Positions 7,008 to 13,290 of a stretch of DNA of 46,577 nucleotides are shown piece by piece. The notes beneath the pieces were generated by a model. The model saw only the letters and a list, made by a program, of their open reading frames with translations. It did not search any database and had not been told where the DNA came from. Each line of letters starts with the position of its first letter. Position 1 is the stretch's first letter. The stretch is taken from positions 1-46,577 of the IMG/VR virus record IMGVR_UViG_3300031840_000709. The stretch is one strand, 5' to 3'. Both the position numbers and the translations under genes were made by a program. The DNA comes from a virus.

Positions 7008-7176
7008 TGCTGATTACCTCCGTGCATCGCATGAGCGTACGCTTGGTTATCCAAGTTGGGTTGTTAAAGTGAACTTCCTCATTAATGAATGTAAGAGCAG
7101 AACCGGCAGGAGTAAACCCCAAAATAACACCAGTGTATCCCGTCTCAGTAAACCTAATTAAATCACCGACTTTCAC
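6982..7176 (-). CDS. VGDLV-family small protein, array member, GTG start
   Basis: A 64-aa protein starting MKVGDLIRFTETGYTGVILG, ending in VISSAEADPQS. The GTG at 7176 lies inside the upstream gene's end with the standard 14-bp overlap, 7 bases after GGAG. Confidence 0.8.
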   Translation of the reverse strand: MKVGDLIRFTETGYTGVILGFTPAGSALTFINEEVHFNNPTWITKRTLMRCTEVISSAEADPQS

Positions 7177-7348
7177 TGACAATCTCCAACTCTTCAAGGC
7201 CAAAACAAAGCTGGCCACCCTCTGGAAAGCTGACCTCTACCACCCTGTTGCCTTGAACCAGAGTGACAAGGCCGAGCTTGCCGGAGTAGCCTCGACGCCA
7301 CATGCTAACGCGCGCTTCTTTGACCGCAACTAGATCACCTACTCGCAC
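7163..7348 (-). CDS. VGDLV-family small protein, array member, GTG start
   Basis: A 61-aa protein starting MRVGDLVAVKEARV, with KLGLVTLVQG and VVEVSFPEGG strands, ending LEELEIVSESR. The final codons supply the GGAG ribosome site and start region of the next paralog (14-bp overlap at both ends). Confidence 0.8.
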   Translation of the reverse strand: MRVGDLVAVKEARVSMWRRGYSGKLGLVTLVQGNRVVEVSFPEGGQLCFGLEELEIVSESR

Positions 7349-7505
7349 TGATTATCTCCAACTGGCTCTGATACATGTCGACCTCACCGTTTGGCCACTG
7401 GACTGTAAAACGCTTGTCCAGGCTAGTAGTCCTCAAGATTTTGGCTACGATGCCCACGCCGTCTGTTTCCCAGCCCTTTTGCACAACCAAATCACCGACT
7501 TGCAC
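7335..7505 (-). CDS. VGDLV-family small protein, array member, GTG start
   Basis: A 56-aa protein starting MQVGDLVVQKGWETDG, then VGIVAKIL and RFTVQWPNGEVD, ending QLEIISASR. It fills a 170-bp hole between two other array members and keeps the same 14-bp overlaps on both sides, which is good evidence that it is real despite its size. Confidence 0.8.
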   Translation of the reverse strand: MQVGDLVVQKGWETDGVGIVAKILRTTSLDKRFTVQWPNGEVDMYQSQLEIISASR

Positions 7506-7677
7506 TGACGACCTCCAGCATGCTGTTCGCTTCTAGCGTCGGTCCCCCGCATGTGATCGGGTAGTCGGGAGCGTAAGATGTCCACTGAACCATGCAGTGC
7601 ACGCCCAGGCTCTTTGTCACTAGGCCGATGCCCAGCGCAGGAATCTCTTTGTGTTTCACCAAGTTACCGACCTGCAC
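7492..7677 (-). CDS. VGDLV-family small protein, array member, GTG start
   Basis: A 61-aa protein starting MQVGNLVKHKEIPALGIGLV, then VHCMVQWTSY, ending MLEVVSASR. VGDLV is VGNLV here because the overlapping stop codon of the upstream gene is TAA rather than TGA, so the shared bases fix the Asp/Asn choice. Confidence 0.8.
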   Translation of the reverse strand: MQVGNLVKHKEIPALGIGLVTKSLGVHCMVQWTSYAPDYPITCGGPTLEANSMLEVVSASR

Positions 7678-7888
7678 TGACAACCTCCAAGTATTTGCGG
7701 GTGAACCACCATGGTTTGCCATGTTGCTGCTGTGAGGCAGATAGGTTGGGGCCTATGGGCTGCACAACACACTCGATGCCAAGTGTCTTAACCACCAGCG
7801 CTAGCTGGCCAGCAGCCTGGGTGTTGGGGTAGTCCTCGCTAATCCTCACGAGACTGCCAACTGTTGGTTTTTGCGGTTTCTGTTTCAT
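7664..7888 (-). CDS. VGDLV-family small protein, array member
   Basis: A 74-aa protein, MKQKPQKPTVGSLVRIS, then LALVVKTLGIECVVQ, ending YLEVVSAGR. It has an ATG start with no visible ribosome site. Instead, a promoter -10 (TACATT) ends exactly six bases before the ATG, which predicts a leaderless transcript. It starts the four-overlap run that continues to 6982. Confidence 0.8.
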   Translation of the reverse strand: MKQKPQKPTVGSLVRISEDYPNTQAAGQLALVVKTLGIECVVQPIGPNLSASQQQHGKPWWFTRKYLEVVSAGR

Positions 7889-7890
7889 GG

Positions 7891-8133
7891 TTAGAATGTA
7901 GGAACATCAGGCGAGTTGACAACCTTCAACTCATTCAAAGACATTGGGTGTAGGCCGTTTTGGACCTGGCCAGCGCTGGGCGCGTCGCGGCCCTTGCCTT
8001 CAAAGCCGGGGTAATGAACCAGCGCGGAGTCAATCCGTTCATCGATGATCCCGTAAAGCTGTGTGACGATACCAAAACGGTCGCGGTACATCGCGCACGA
8101 ACCGACATACTTGACTAGATCACCGACCTGCAC
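7891..8133 (-). CDS. VGDLV-family small protein, GTG start
   Basis: An 80-aa protein starting MQVGDLVKYVGSCAMYRD, then FGIVTQLYG and SALVHYPGFEG, ending NSPDVPTF. The C terminus differs from the usual SAGR tail, and the next gene does not overlap it but has its own promoter inside this gene's last codons. It overlaps the upstream paralog by 14 bp. Confidence 0.8.
   Translation of the reverse strand: MQVGDLVKYVGSCAMYRDRFGIVTQLYGIIDERIDSALVHYPGFEGKGRDAPSAGQVQNGLHPMSLNELKVVNSPDVPTF
7895..7922 (-). promoter_or_regulatory. Promoter, 16-bp spacer, abutting a start codon
   Basis: TTGTCA-N16-TACATT, GTTCC before the -10, then six bases and the ATG at 7888. It lies inside the 3' end of the upstream gene. 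Confidence 0.65.
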
Positions 8134-8350
8134 TGATAATCTCCAGGGTGCTGGGCTTCACGCTGAGCGTGTGCTTGTAATCGAACTGGGGGAAGTAAAC
8201 CACCGCAGACAACTGGTCATAAGTAAACGAGACAACGATGCCTGTCTCGTCTTTGATCCAGTGAGACATGGGCTTCATGCAGCCAGTCTTCGTGTTGTAT
8301 CCGCTGCTGCTTGGTTGAAAGTGGCAGCGTACCAAGTCGCCTACCTGCAT
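8120..8350 (-). CDS. VGDLV-family small protein, head of array
   Basis: A 76-aa protein starting MQVGDLVRCHFQPSSSG, then TGIVVSFTYDQLSAVVYFP, ending STLEIISAGR. It has an ATG start with GGAGGACACC upstream and a promoter at 8373-8400. It is the first gene of the array and the only array member with a normal leader. Confidence 0.85.
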   Translation of the reverse strand: MQVGDLVRCHFQPSSSGYNTKTGCMKPMSHWIKDETGIVVSFTYDQLSAVVYFPQFDYKHTLSVKPSTLEIISAGR

Positions 8351-8372
8351 GGTGTCCTCCTTCCTTGCTATA

Positions 8373-8400
8373 AATATAGTTACAGCGCTGGGATTGTAAA
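8373..8400 (-). promoter_or_regulatory. Promoter, 16-bp spacer, head of VGDLV array
   Basis: TTTACA-N16-TATATT, GTAAC before the -10. A 17-22 bp leader with a strong ribosome site follows. Confidence 0.7.
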
Positions 8401-8402
8401 TA

Positions 8403-8585
8403 CTAAAGTGAGCGATTAAAGCCGATCGGCGCTTTCTGCGCTGGCTTGGACATTAGCTGTTTCAGATCTTGATCTGACATTTTCGCGAGCGCAGCCTGTT
8501 CGGCTCGCACGCTAGCGAACGTCGCAATTGCCTGTGATGCCGCCACGCTAGCCGCGTATGACAGTTGCAGTAGCTTGTTAATCAT
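8403..8585 (-). CDS. Hypothetical Ala-rich helical protein
   Basis: A 60-aa protein starting MINKLLQLSYAASVAASQAI, Ala-rich and helical, ending in a basic Pro/Lys tail (KPAQKAPIGFNRSL). The N-terminal half could be a weak membrane helix or signal. GAGGAGC precedes the ATG at 8585. It overlaps the upstream gene by 8 bp. Function unknown. Confidence 0.6.
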   Translation of the reverse strand: MINKLLQLSYAASVAASQAIATFASVRAEQAALAKMSDQDLKQLMSKPAQKAPIGFNRSL

Positions 8586-8826
8586 CTTCGTTGCTCCTCG
8601 GGAATTCCCATCCCCATGCAGTTTGCAGGTCGCTTTGCACGGTCCAATCACCGGATTCGATAGCGACCATAACTTCCTCGGGTGCCGTTGCGAACGTACC
8701 CTCACCGAGCCAGTGAATCCTCACGCTGCCAAGCATGAAGCCTCCCCAGCGGTGAATGTCAACCGACCTGACGATGCCCGTGCATCCTTCCGTGTGGTCT
8801 GTAATGATGTCACCTAGATTCGGCAT
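8578..8826 (-). CDS. VGDLV-family small protein (LGDII variant)
   Basis: An 82-aa protein starting MPNLGDIITDHTEGCTGIV, then LGSVRIHWLGEG. The tail is longer than in array members. GGAGGCGAAA precedes the ATG at 8826, with a promoter at 8845-8873. Confidence 0.7.
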   Translation of the reverse strand: MPNLGDIITDHTEGCTGIVRSVDIHRWGGFMLGSVRIHWLGEGTFATAPEEVMVAIESGDWTVQSDLQTAWGWEFPRSNEDD

Positions 8827-8844
8827 TTTCGCCTCCATGACTAG

Positions 8845-8873
8845 AACATAGGCACGGTTAACCCATGGGTAAA
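8845..8873 (-). promoter_or_regulatory. Promoter, 17-bp spacer
   Basis: TTTACC-N17-TATGTT, GTGCC before the -10. It is upstream of the gene starting at 8826. Confidence 0.65.
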
Positions 8874-8876
8874 GGG

Positions 8877-9089
8877 CTAGCTGATAACTTGCAGATCCTC
8901 GATCTCCATCGAGTCCCAATCTGGGCGATCAGGCCACTGAACCCACATCGACGGGAGCGCGCCGCCCTTCTGGAAGCATGCTGTGGAAGGCTCCTCAACC
9001 ACGATGCCAACGGCATCAGGAGGAATCTCGCCATCCCAGACCAAGCCACTCCCGCCTTCTCGAATCTTAACCAAATCACCTACTTTCAT
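8877..9089 (-). CDS. VGDLV-family small protein
   Basis: A 70-aa protein starting MKVGDLVKIREGGSGLVW, then VGIVVEEP and MWVQWPDRPDWD, ending DLQVIS. The ATG overlaps the previous stop as ATGA. Confidence 0.8.
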   Translation of the reverse strand: MKVGDLVKIREGGSGLVWDGEIPPDAVGIVVEEPSTACFQKGGALPSMWVQWPDRPDWDSMEIEDLQVIS

Positions 9090-9337
9090 TTCAACACCTT
9101 AACTCCTCGGATTCCACTAGTGCCTTCCTTGCCATCGGGGTAGGTAAAGTACACCGTAGGCACATCAACCTTCGTGATTACTGCGGGCTGGCCAGGGTAC
9201 CAACTGTGATTGCACGTCACAAGATCGCCCACCTTTGGAATGTGCTCACCACGGTAGCGGTTGCGCTTGATGTGTGACTGAAGATGGTCCGGGTAGTTGT
9301 CGATGCTAGCCCAGAGTGCTGTCTCAAGAATGCTCAA
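9086..9337 (-). CDS. VGDLV-family protein with N-terminal helical extension
   Basis: An 83-aa protein. About 35 residues (SILETALWASIDNYPDHLQS) precede the family core KVGDLVTCNHSWYPGQPAVI, then VYFTYPDGKEG. I prefer the TTG at 9337 because GAGGAGATACCA lies in front of it. The ATG at 9361 is only four bases from the promoter -10 and has no ribosome site. Confidence 0.65.
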   Translation of the reverse strand: MSILETALWASIDNYPDHLQSHIKRNRYRGEHIPKVGDLVTCNHSWYPGQPAVITKVDVPTVYFTYPDGKEGTSGIRGVKVLK

Positions 9338-9365
9338 TGGTATCTCCTCTTTCAGTACCATGTAA

Positions 9366-9393
9366 AACATAGGCACCAAGCACGTCGAGTAAA
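9366..9393 (-). promoter_or_regulatory. Promoter, 16-bp spacer
   Basis: TTTACT-N16-TATGTT, GTGCC before the -10. It is upstream of the gene starting at 9337. Confidence 0.7.
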
Positions 9394-9395
9394 TG

Positions 9396-9429
9396 AAAAA
9401 TTTCCGCCGAATTCGGCGCTGCGCGCCGA
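9396..9429 (-). terminator. GC-rich hairpin plus T-run, possible switch between two hairpins
   Basis: Downstream of the gene ending at 9442, the minus strand can form TCGGCGC-GCA-GCGCCGA, or a competing palindrome CGCCGAATTCGGCG, followed by GGAAATTTTT. This is probably a rho-independent terminator between two units. The two hairpins share bases and exclude each other. Confidence 0.5.
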
Positions 9430-9441
9430 GTGGCGCGCGCG

Positions 9442-9837
9442 CTAGTAGTGGATGCTACGCGAAATCCCAATAGATTCAAAGCAGTAGCCCATCATGTCAA
9501 TGTCGTCGTTGTCTTCACCGATGCGAACAAACTTGTATAGCTCTGCGTATTCTTCGCCGGTATGATCATCGAGGGCCTTCACCCCAAATTCCGACAGATC
9601 GTCACAGTTTAGCGCCTCGATGAAGCTGTTTAACATGGCAATCTCTGGGAAGCTGTCGTACCACTTGATACTCTCCCATCGCATCATCCAATTGCCTTCG
9701 CCGTCGTAATCGGTGTCAAGCTCATCACAGGTCTGCGTGCAAAGTCTCTGCGTTGACTCACACTTTGCAAAAACCGTCATCAAAGCTGGCACGAGCTTTG
9801 CATCGATTGCGAACACTACGTCTGAACGGTATCCCAT
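9442..9837 (-). CDS. Hypothetical protein (MGYRSDVVFAID family)
   Basis: A 131-aa acidic protein starting MGYRSDVVFAIDAKLVPALM, with a Trp-rich middle (NWMMRWESIKWYDSFPEI) and a C-terminal GYCFESIGISRSIHY. Proteins with this MGYRSDV start occur as uncharacterised small proteins in phages and bacteria (from memory). The ATG at 9837 follows GGGAGAGAAAGTA and overlaps the upstream stop. Confidence 0.65.
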   Translation of the reverse strand: MGYRSDVVFAIDAKLVPALMTVFAKCESTQRLCTQTCDELDTDYDGEGNWMMRWESIKWYDSFPEIAMLNSFIEALNCDDLSEFGVKALDDHTGEEYAELYKFVRIGEDNDDIDMMGYCFESIGISRSIHY

Positions 9838-10121
9838 TACTTTCTCTCCCTGGGGTAATATCGATAACTTAGCCGCCAAAAGCGACCTGTCTCTAGTTTT
9901 GCTTCGTTGTCCCAGCCTATCTCAAGGCCTGCGCGTTCATGTGGCTTAAAGTCTGCGGTCGCATACTGCAAATGGAAGTCCTCACCTCGTAGTGCGAACA
10001 TCGCCTCTGCCACCTTTGAGGTAATTACCTCACCTGCGTCGAAGGTGTCGGTGATTAGACTGCCGTAACGAAGCTCAACTGTCTTCGTTTCCCCGTATCT
10101 TATCATCTTGGTCGTCGGCAT
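9837..10121 (-). CDS. Hypothetical protein
   Basis: A 94-aa protein, MPTTKMIRYGETKTVELRYG, then EAMFALRGEDFHLQYATADF and a basic C-terminal RLSYRYYPRERK. Not recognised. Translation is coupled to the next gene through a TAATG overlap. GAAGGCGCAA precedes the ATG and a promoter lies at 10148-10176. Confidence 0.65.
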   Translation of the reverse strand: MPTTKMIRYGETKTVELRYGSLITDTFDAGEVITSKVAEAMFALRGEDFHLQYATADFKPHERAGLEIGWDNEAKLETGRFWRLSYRYYPRERK

Positions 10122-10147
10122 TTGCGCCTTCTTTGTCGTTCACTGGA

Positions 10148-10176
10148 AACATAGGAACGCCACCGTGCTTGGTAAA
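10148..10176 (-). promoter_or_regulatory. Promoter, 17-bp spacer
   Basis: TTTACC-N17-TATGTT, GTTCC before the -10. It is upstream of the gene starting at 10121. Confidence 0.65.
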
Positions 10177-10219
10177 CACTTGATCTTTCTTTTCCTGCTG
10201 TATATAGAACCACTCTCGA

Positions 10220-10477
10220 TTAGACATGCTTGACCACCATTAGCTCCCAGTTCTGGAGCTTTTCAGGGTTGACTCTGCCCATGCCGCGTGGTCCGTCAAA
10301 CCAGTGTACCACAACATCATACCTCTGGTATTTCATGCCGCCTAGAATGCGTGCGTTATGCGGACCATCGACATGCTCTTTTGCCAAAACCAGGCCAGTC
10401 CTCATGGGGCCGCCGCCGCGATATGACTCTCTGACGATCGCTCCTGGCCGCAATTTCTCTGCGTCTTTGATCGTCAT
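10220..10477 (-). CDS. VGDLV-like small protein (PGAIVRE variant)
   Basis: An 85-aa protein, MTIKDAEKLRPGAIVRESYR, then RTGLVLAKEHV, YDVVVHWFDG and a C-terminal WELMVVKHV. It has the family strand order but a diverged motif and a short N-terminal helix. It overlaps the upstream gene by 4 bp (ATGA). Confidence 0.65.
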   Translation of the reverse strand: MTIKDAEKLRPGAIVRESYRGGGPMRTGLVLAKEHVDGPHNARILGGMKYQRYDVVVHWFDGPRGMGRVNPEKLQNWELMVVKHV

Positions 10478-10662
10478 GGCGCTATGAAACTTTCCTTCTT
10501 TTCAGAATGATCTTCAAAGGTTACTTTTGTTGTATTCCGACGCGGGCGTTGTCGGCTGCTTTGTGTAGTTTTCGCGTGTCCCAAGATGGCACGGACCTCA
10601 TCAAGCATTAGAGACATGCGTCGCTCCATGCTCGTGAGGATTTCAATGTAGTCATCTTCCAT
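10474..10662 (-). CDS. Hypothetical small protein with basic middle
   Basis: A 62-aa protein starting MEDDYIEILTSMERRMSLML, a short amphipathic helix, then a basic segment (SSRQRPRRNTTKV) and an acidic end. Function unknown. GAGGAGGGTC precedes the ATG at 10662 and a promoter lies at 10681-10708. Confidence 0.6.
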   Translation of the reverse strand: MEDDYIEILTSMERRMSLMLDEVRAILGHAKTTQSSRQRPRRNTTKVTFEDHSEKKESFIAP

Positions 10663-10680
10663 GTGACCCTCCTCGTATGT

Positions 10681-10708
10681 AACATAGATACATAGGCACG
10701 CGAGTAAA
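10681..10708 (-). promoter_or_regulatory. Promoter, 16-bp spacer
   Basis: TTTACT-N16-TATGTT. A second GTGCC-TATGTA sits inside the spacer, so the GTNCC box is not directly before this -10. Confidence 0.55.
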
Positions 10709-10711
10709 AAA

Positions 10712-10885
10712 CTATGCGCGTGACACGACAAAAAAATTCTTGGCTGGCTTCCAGTGATCTGGACTATCCTCCAGCACGATGTGTGTCATGTTTGACTTGT
10801 TAATCACCTGCATCACCAACTTTGCTGGCACGATGTGTGCGTAGTTCTGGTAAGCCTTGCTCACCACCAAATCTCCAACTTTCAC
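10712..10885 (-). CDS. VGDLV-family small protein, GTG start
   Basis: A 57-aa protein starting MKVGDLVVSKAYQNYAHIVP, then LVMQVINKSNMTHIVLED, ending FFVVSRA. CAGGAGAAAGACA precedes the GTG. The start overlaps the previous stop by 4 bp. Confidence 0.75.
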   Translation of the reverse strand: MKVGDLVVSKAYQNYAHIVPAKLVMQVINKSNMTHIVLEDSPDHWKPAKNFFVVSRA

Positions 10886-11100
10886 TGTCTTTCTCCTGTG
10901 AGTAAAGTAATGTAACTGTCTTCCTCGTTGGTGCTTGTCAGCACCGAGACTGCTTCAAATGTGGTTTGTTGATCATCGGGCCACCAAACTTGGACCGCTT
11001 CAGATAGATAGTCCTCATGTGGGGCTGGCTCTGAAACAATCACGCCGATGATGTTGGTTCCATCCATATCCTCGTACTTGACTAGATCTCCGTGCTTCAT
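10882..11100 (-). CDS. VGDLV-family small protein
   Basis: A 72-aa protein starting MKHGDLVKYEDMDGTNIIGV, then AVQVWWPDDQQTT. The tail is longer than usual (NEEDSYITLLTGERQ). The ATG overlaps the upstream stop by 4 bp. Confidence 0.75.
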   Translation of the reverse strand: MKHGDLVKYEDMDGTNIIGVIVSEPAPHEDYLSEAVQVWWPDDQQTTFEAVSVLTSTNEEDSYITLLTGERQ

Positions 11101-11336
11101 TCGACCGGCTCCATGAAGTCGCCCCAGTGATTGAATGTTTGGCCATTAGACGAGCAGTGTACTCGGAAGATGCCGCCCCAACCATGAAAATCATGGAACG
11201 GACCTTCGAGTATGACAGCTAGCTTACCTTCCAGACCATCGCCGGGTGGACGTGGGCCGTCTCCCTTCCAGCGTGGGGGAGCGTGCACGAAGCGCACTAG
11301 CGCGCCTGCTTCAAAACTCTTGTCCTGACTTTGCAT
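11097..11336 (-). CDS. VGDLV-like small protein (AGALVRF variant)
   Basis: A 79-aa protein, MQSQDKSFEAGALVRFVHAP, then GKLAVILEGPF and IFRVHCSSNG. GGAG lies 7 bases before the ATG and is part of the upstream gene's LEIID codons (26-bp overlap), the same trick as in the main array. Confidence 0.7.
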   Translation of the reverse strand: MQSQDKSFEAGALVRFVHAPPRWKGDGPRPPGDGLEGKLAVILEGPFHDFHGWGGIFRVHCSSNGQTFNHWGDFMEPVE

Positions 11337-11490
11337 CAATAATCTCCAAGCTGTGTGGGAATTCGTATTCCGGTTCTGACTTGCCTATCCATAATATAGC
11401 AACCACTTCTTGCAAGTAAGTGCCGGGTGGACAATATTCTATCACAAGGCCGACCAGATCACCTTTGCGGACAAGAGTGCCCGGCTCCAC
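11311..11490 (-). CDS. VGDLV-family small protein, GTG start
   Basis: A 59-aa protein starting MEPGTLVRKGDLVGLVIEYC, then EVVAILWIGKS, ending SLEIIDAKSGQEF. The GTG overlaps the upstream TAG by one base, and no strong ribosome site is visible. It has two candidate core motifs, GTLVRK and GDLVGL, in tandem. Confidence 0.6.
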   Translation of the reverse strand: MEPGTLVRKGDLVGLVIEYCPPGTYLQEVVAILWIGKSEPEYEFPHSLEIIDAKSGQEF

Positions 11491-11678
11491 TAGAGAATGG
11501 TCCTAGTAATCTCAACCTTGAGCTTTTTCTTGCCCTCGTCAAAAGCCTTCTCGACTTTCTGCGGCGTCTCCTCGACAACATCATGAGCCTGCTCTTGGTA
11601 ACCAAGATAAGAAAAGATGCCGTAAGTTGCCGGAATCAAAATGATAATTGCGATAATCGATTTGAAAATAAACTTCAT
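11490..11678 (-). CDS. Small membrane-anchored protein
   Basis: A 62-aa protein with a basic N terminus and one strong membrane segment (KSIIAIIILIPATYGIFSYL), then a charged, probably helical tail (ETPQKVEKAFDEGKKKLKVE). The topology suggests a membrane anchor with a soluble helix. Function unknown. TGAGGTAAAACA precedes the ATG and a promoter lies at 11696-11724. Confidence 0.65.
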   Translation of the reverse strand: MKFIFKSIIAIIILIPATYGIFSYLGYQEQAHDVVEETPQKVEKAFDEGKKKLKVEITRTIL

Positions 11679-11695
11679 TGTTTTACCTCATAAAT

Positions 11696-11724
11696 AGTAT
11701 AGTAACGCTATGGTCTGTTGACAA
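11696..11724 (-). promoter_or_regulatory. Promoter, 17-bp spacer
   Basis: TTGTCA-N17-TATACT, GTTAC before the -10. It partly overlaps the 3' end of the upstream VGDLV gene. Confidence 0.6.
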
Positions 11725-11923
11725 GTGTGACCCACCCTTTTTGCAGGGCGATGGCGTCCATTTCAACCGGACCATCGTGGTCATTCCATAGTACGGTCCA
11801 CGTTTGTATCTCGTTGTCAGGCCCATACCATGCTGGACCCAAGACAAGCGCAACTTGCGTGGAGCCGTCGGCCATGGTGATTAAATCACCAGCCTTCAAA
11901 GAGAGTTTCTTGCCACTCTTCAT
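11708..11923 (-). CDS. VGDLV-family small protein (AGDLITM variant)
   Basis: A 71-aa protein, MKSGKKLSLKAGDLITMADG, then VALVLGPAWYG and TWTVLWNDHDG, ending WVTLVNRP. It overlaps its upstream paralog by 38 bp, the largest overlap within the family. Confidence 0.75.
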   Translation of the reverse strand: MKSGKKLSLKAGDLITMADGSTQVALVLGPAWYGPDNEIQTWTVLWNDHDGPVEMDAIALQKGWVTLVNRP

Positions 11924-12095
11924 CGTTCATAGCCTGTAGGCATGCAGCCTGATAGCTCTGTTCCGTTCCCGAACTGGCTTCGTCGAGCCAGAGAACCTGG
12001 AACGTATTGTCTCCGAGAGAGCTGGTGACTACTCCTAGTGTAGCCTGTAGCACTTCTCCATTCAACTTCAAGTGAACCAAATCGCCTGTTGTCAT
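11886..12095 (-). CDS. VGDLV-family small protein (TGDLVHL variant)
   Basis: A 69-aa protein starting MTTGDLVHLKLNGEVLQATL, then LGVVTSSLGDNTFQVLWLDE. The C terminus is longer and acidic. The start overlaps the upstream stop as ATGA. Confidence 0.75.
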   Translation of the reverse strand: MTTGDLVHLKLNGEVLQATLGVVTSSLGDNTFQVLWLDEASSGTEQSYQAACLQAMNDEEWQETLFEGW

Positions 12096-12289
12096 TTCCC
12101 CAAATCCTTTGCCATGCTGGCGCTAGTGACGTACATGTACCCACCTTTGTTGTATGCCGGTGCGGTACACCTCGCCTTAAATAAAATCTCTCGCTCGGCT
12201 GCTTCCTGTCCGCAGTCCAAGCATGTCTTGTAGCCGAGCGCCTTGCGTCGGTCTGAATAGTCGTCATCGCACTCAATACAAATAGCCAT
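12092..12289 (-). CDS. Small zinc-ribbon-like protein
   Basis: A 65-aa protein starting MAICIECDDDYSDRRKALGY, then KTCLDCGQEAAERE. Two CxxC pairs 17 residues apart suggest one zinc ribbon. Small proteins with this CxxC...R..LGY.TCLxCG pattern are common in tailed phages but have no assigned role that I can name. GAGGATGAC precedes the ATG. Confidence 0.75.
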   Translation of the reverse strand: MAICIECDDDYSDRRKALGYKTCLDCGQEAAEREILFKARCTAPAYNKGGYMYVTSASMAKDLGK

Positions 12290-12301
12290 GTCATCCTCAT
12301 G

Positions 12302-12850
12302 CTATAGTGTAAGTTTCAGTTGCTCGCCTTGCGGCTTCTCTTCTACTATAGGAACCGACAGGGCGTAGTCAAGTAGGTCGACGCTTTTATGATACCCAAC
12401 GCCCTCACTGTTCACTTCAGACACAAAAGCGCGCCTGTCCGAACCGAAGCTGACGACCCTGCTGCTGGGGTCTGCCAACGCAATAATCACTTCACAAAGC
12501 TCTCGGTCTTCAAAGTTAAAGAGCAGGCCACCATTCTCGTGGTCCGGGTACCAAAAGTCCTTGTTGAGCAACACATACATATCGTCAGCCATTTGCTGCG
12601 CTGTAATCTCGGTGTCGAGGTAACAAGACTCAGAGAAAGAGTCAGGATCTGAGTTGTAGTCGTTCTCGATGTGAAACTCCACGTAACCCTCCGGCAGTGG
12701 CACAACCGACCCCGGTGCCGGATCCCGCCACCACAAGTAATTGCCGCAATCTGCGTAGTTTAGAAAGTCGTTACAGAAAGCCTCAATAACTTTCTTTGCC
12801 AACTCTTTTCCGTGCTTTGGCTTAAAAATATAGCTGGTTAAGCTGGCCAT
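12302..12850 (-). CDS. Hypothetical acidic protein
   Basis: A 182-aa acidic protein (PEGYVEFHIENDYNSDPDSF, LLNKDFWYPDHENGGLLFNF). Not recognised. It is the only mid-size soluble protein in this stretch of micro-genes. The ATG overlaps the upstream gene by 13 bp. Confidence 0.7.
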   Translation of the reverse strand: MASLTSYIFKPKHGKELAKKVIEAFCNDFLNYADCGNYLWWRDPAPGSVVPLPEGYVEFHIENDYNSDPDSFSESCYLDTEITAQQMADDMYVLLNKDFWYPDHENGGLLFNFEDRELCEVIIALADPSSRVVSFGSDRRAFVSEVNSEGVGYHKSVDLLDYALSVPIVEEKPQGEQLKLTL

Positions 12851-13035
12851 TCTTCAATCACCTCAAACTCTTCTTCGTGCAGCAAGATTGTTCTATCGTC
12901 ACACAGGCAGCGCCATGCCGTTACCTGCTCACCTTGCTCTGTGTACGTCACCTTCTCAATAACTATAGCAACCGGCTCATCGATTGTAAACCCATGAGGC
13001 TTCAAAATCTTGACGATTGTTCCAGTTTTGATCAT
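12838..13035 (-). CDS. VGDLV-like small protein (TGTIVKI variant)
   Basis: A 65-aa protein, MIKTGTIVKILKPHGFTIDE, then VAIVIEKVTYTEQGEQVTAW, ending EEFEVIEEWPA. The strand order matches the family, but the GDL core is replaced by GTI. It has an AAGGGTGGG ribosome site and a promoter at 13086-13114. Confidence 0.65.
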   Translation of the reverse strand: MIKTGTIVKILKPHGFTIDEPVAIVIEKVTYTEQGEQVTAWRCLCDDRTILLHEEEFEVIEEWPA

Positions 13036-13085
13036 AAAATCCCACCCTTACCCATCGCTTGTGCGCGACTCATCCTGTACGTTAC

Positions 13086-13114
13086 ACCATAGGGACGACT
13101 ATCTACGGTGTAAA
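13086..13114 (-). promoter_or_regulatory. Promoter, 17-bp spacer
   Basis: TTTACA-N17-TATGGT, GTCCC before the -10. It is upstream of the gene starting at 13035. Confidence 0.6.
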
Positions 13115-13288
13115 GCTGATACTTTGCTTCTCCAGTTGTTCTGTCACTGCCGTCAACATCGCGTATACAACCTCAAGTGTCTCAACGATGTGGTCTCGGG
13201 TCTCCGGTGTGTTCATGCACACACAGTTGGAGTCCATCAGGTCTTCAAGCACGCGCTGGTGCCCTTTAAGTTGTTGTAAAGTAAACAT
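13103..13288 (-). CDS. Hypothetical small helical protein
   Basis: A 61-aa helical protein, MFTLQQLKGHQRVLEDLMDS, with a Cys pair (NCVCMN). Not recognised. GAGGTAATT precedes the ATG, 2 bp after the upstream gene's stop. Confidence 0.6.
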   Translation of the reverse strand: MFTLQQLKGHQRVLEDLMDSNCVCMNTPETRDHIVETLEVVYAMLTAVTEQLEKQSISFTP

Positions 13289-13290
13289 AA

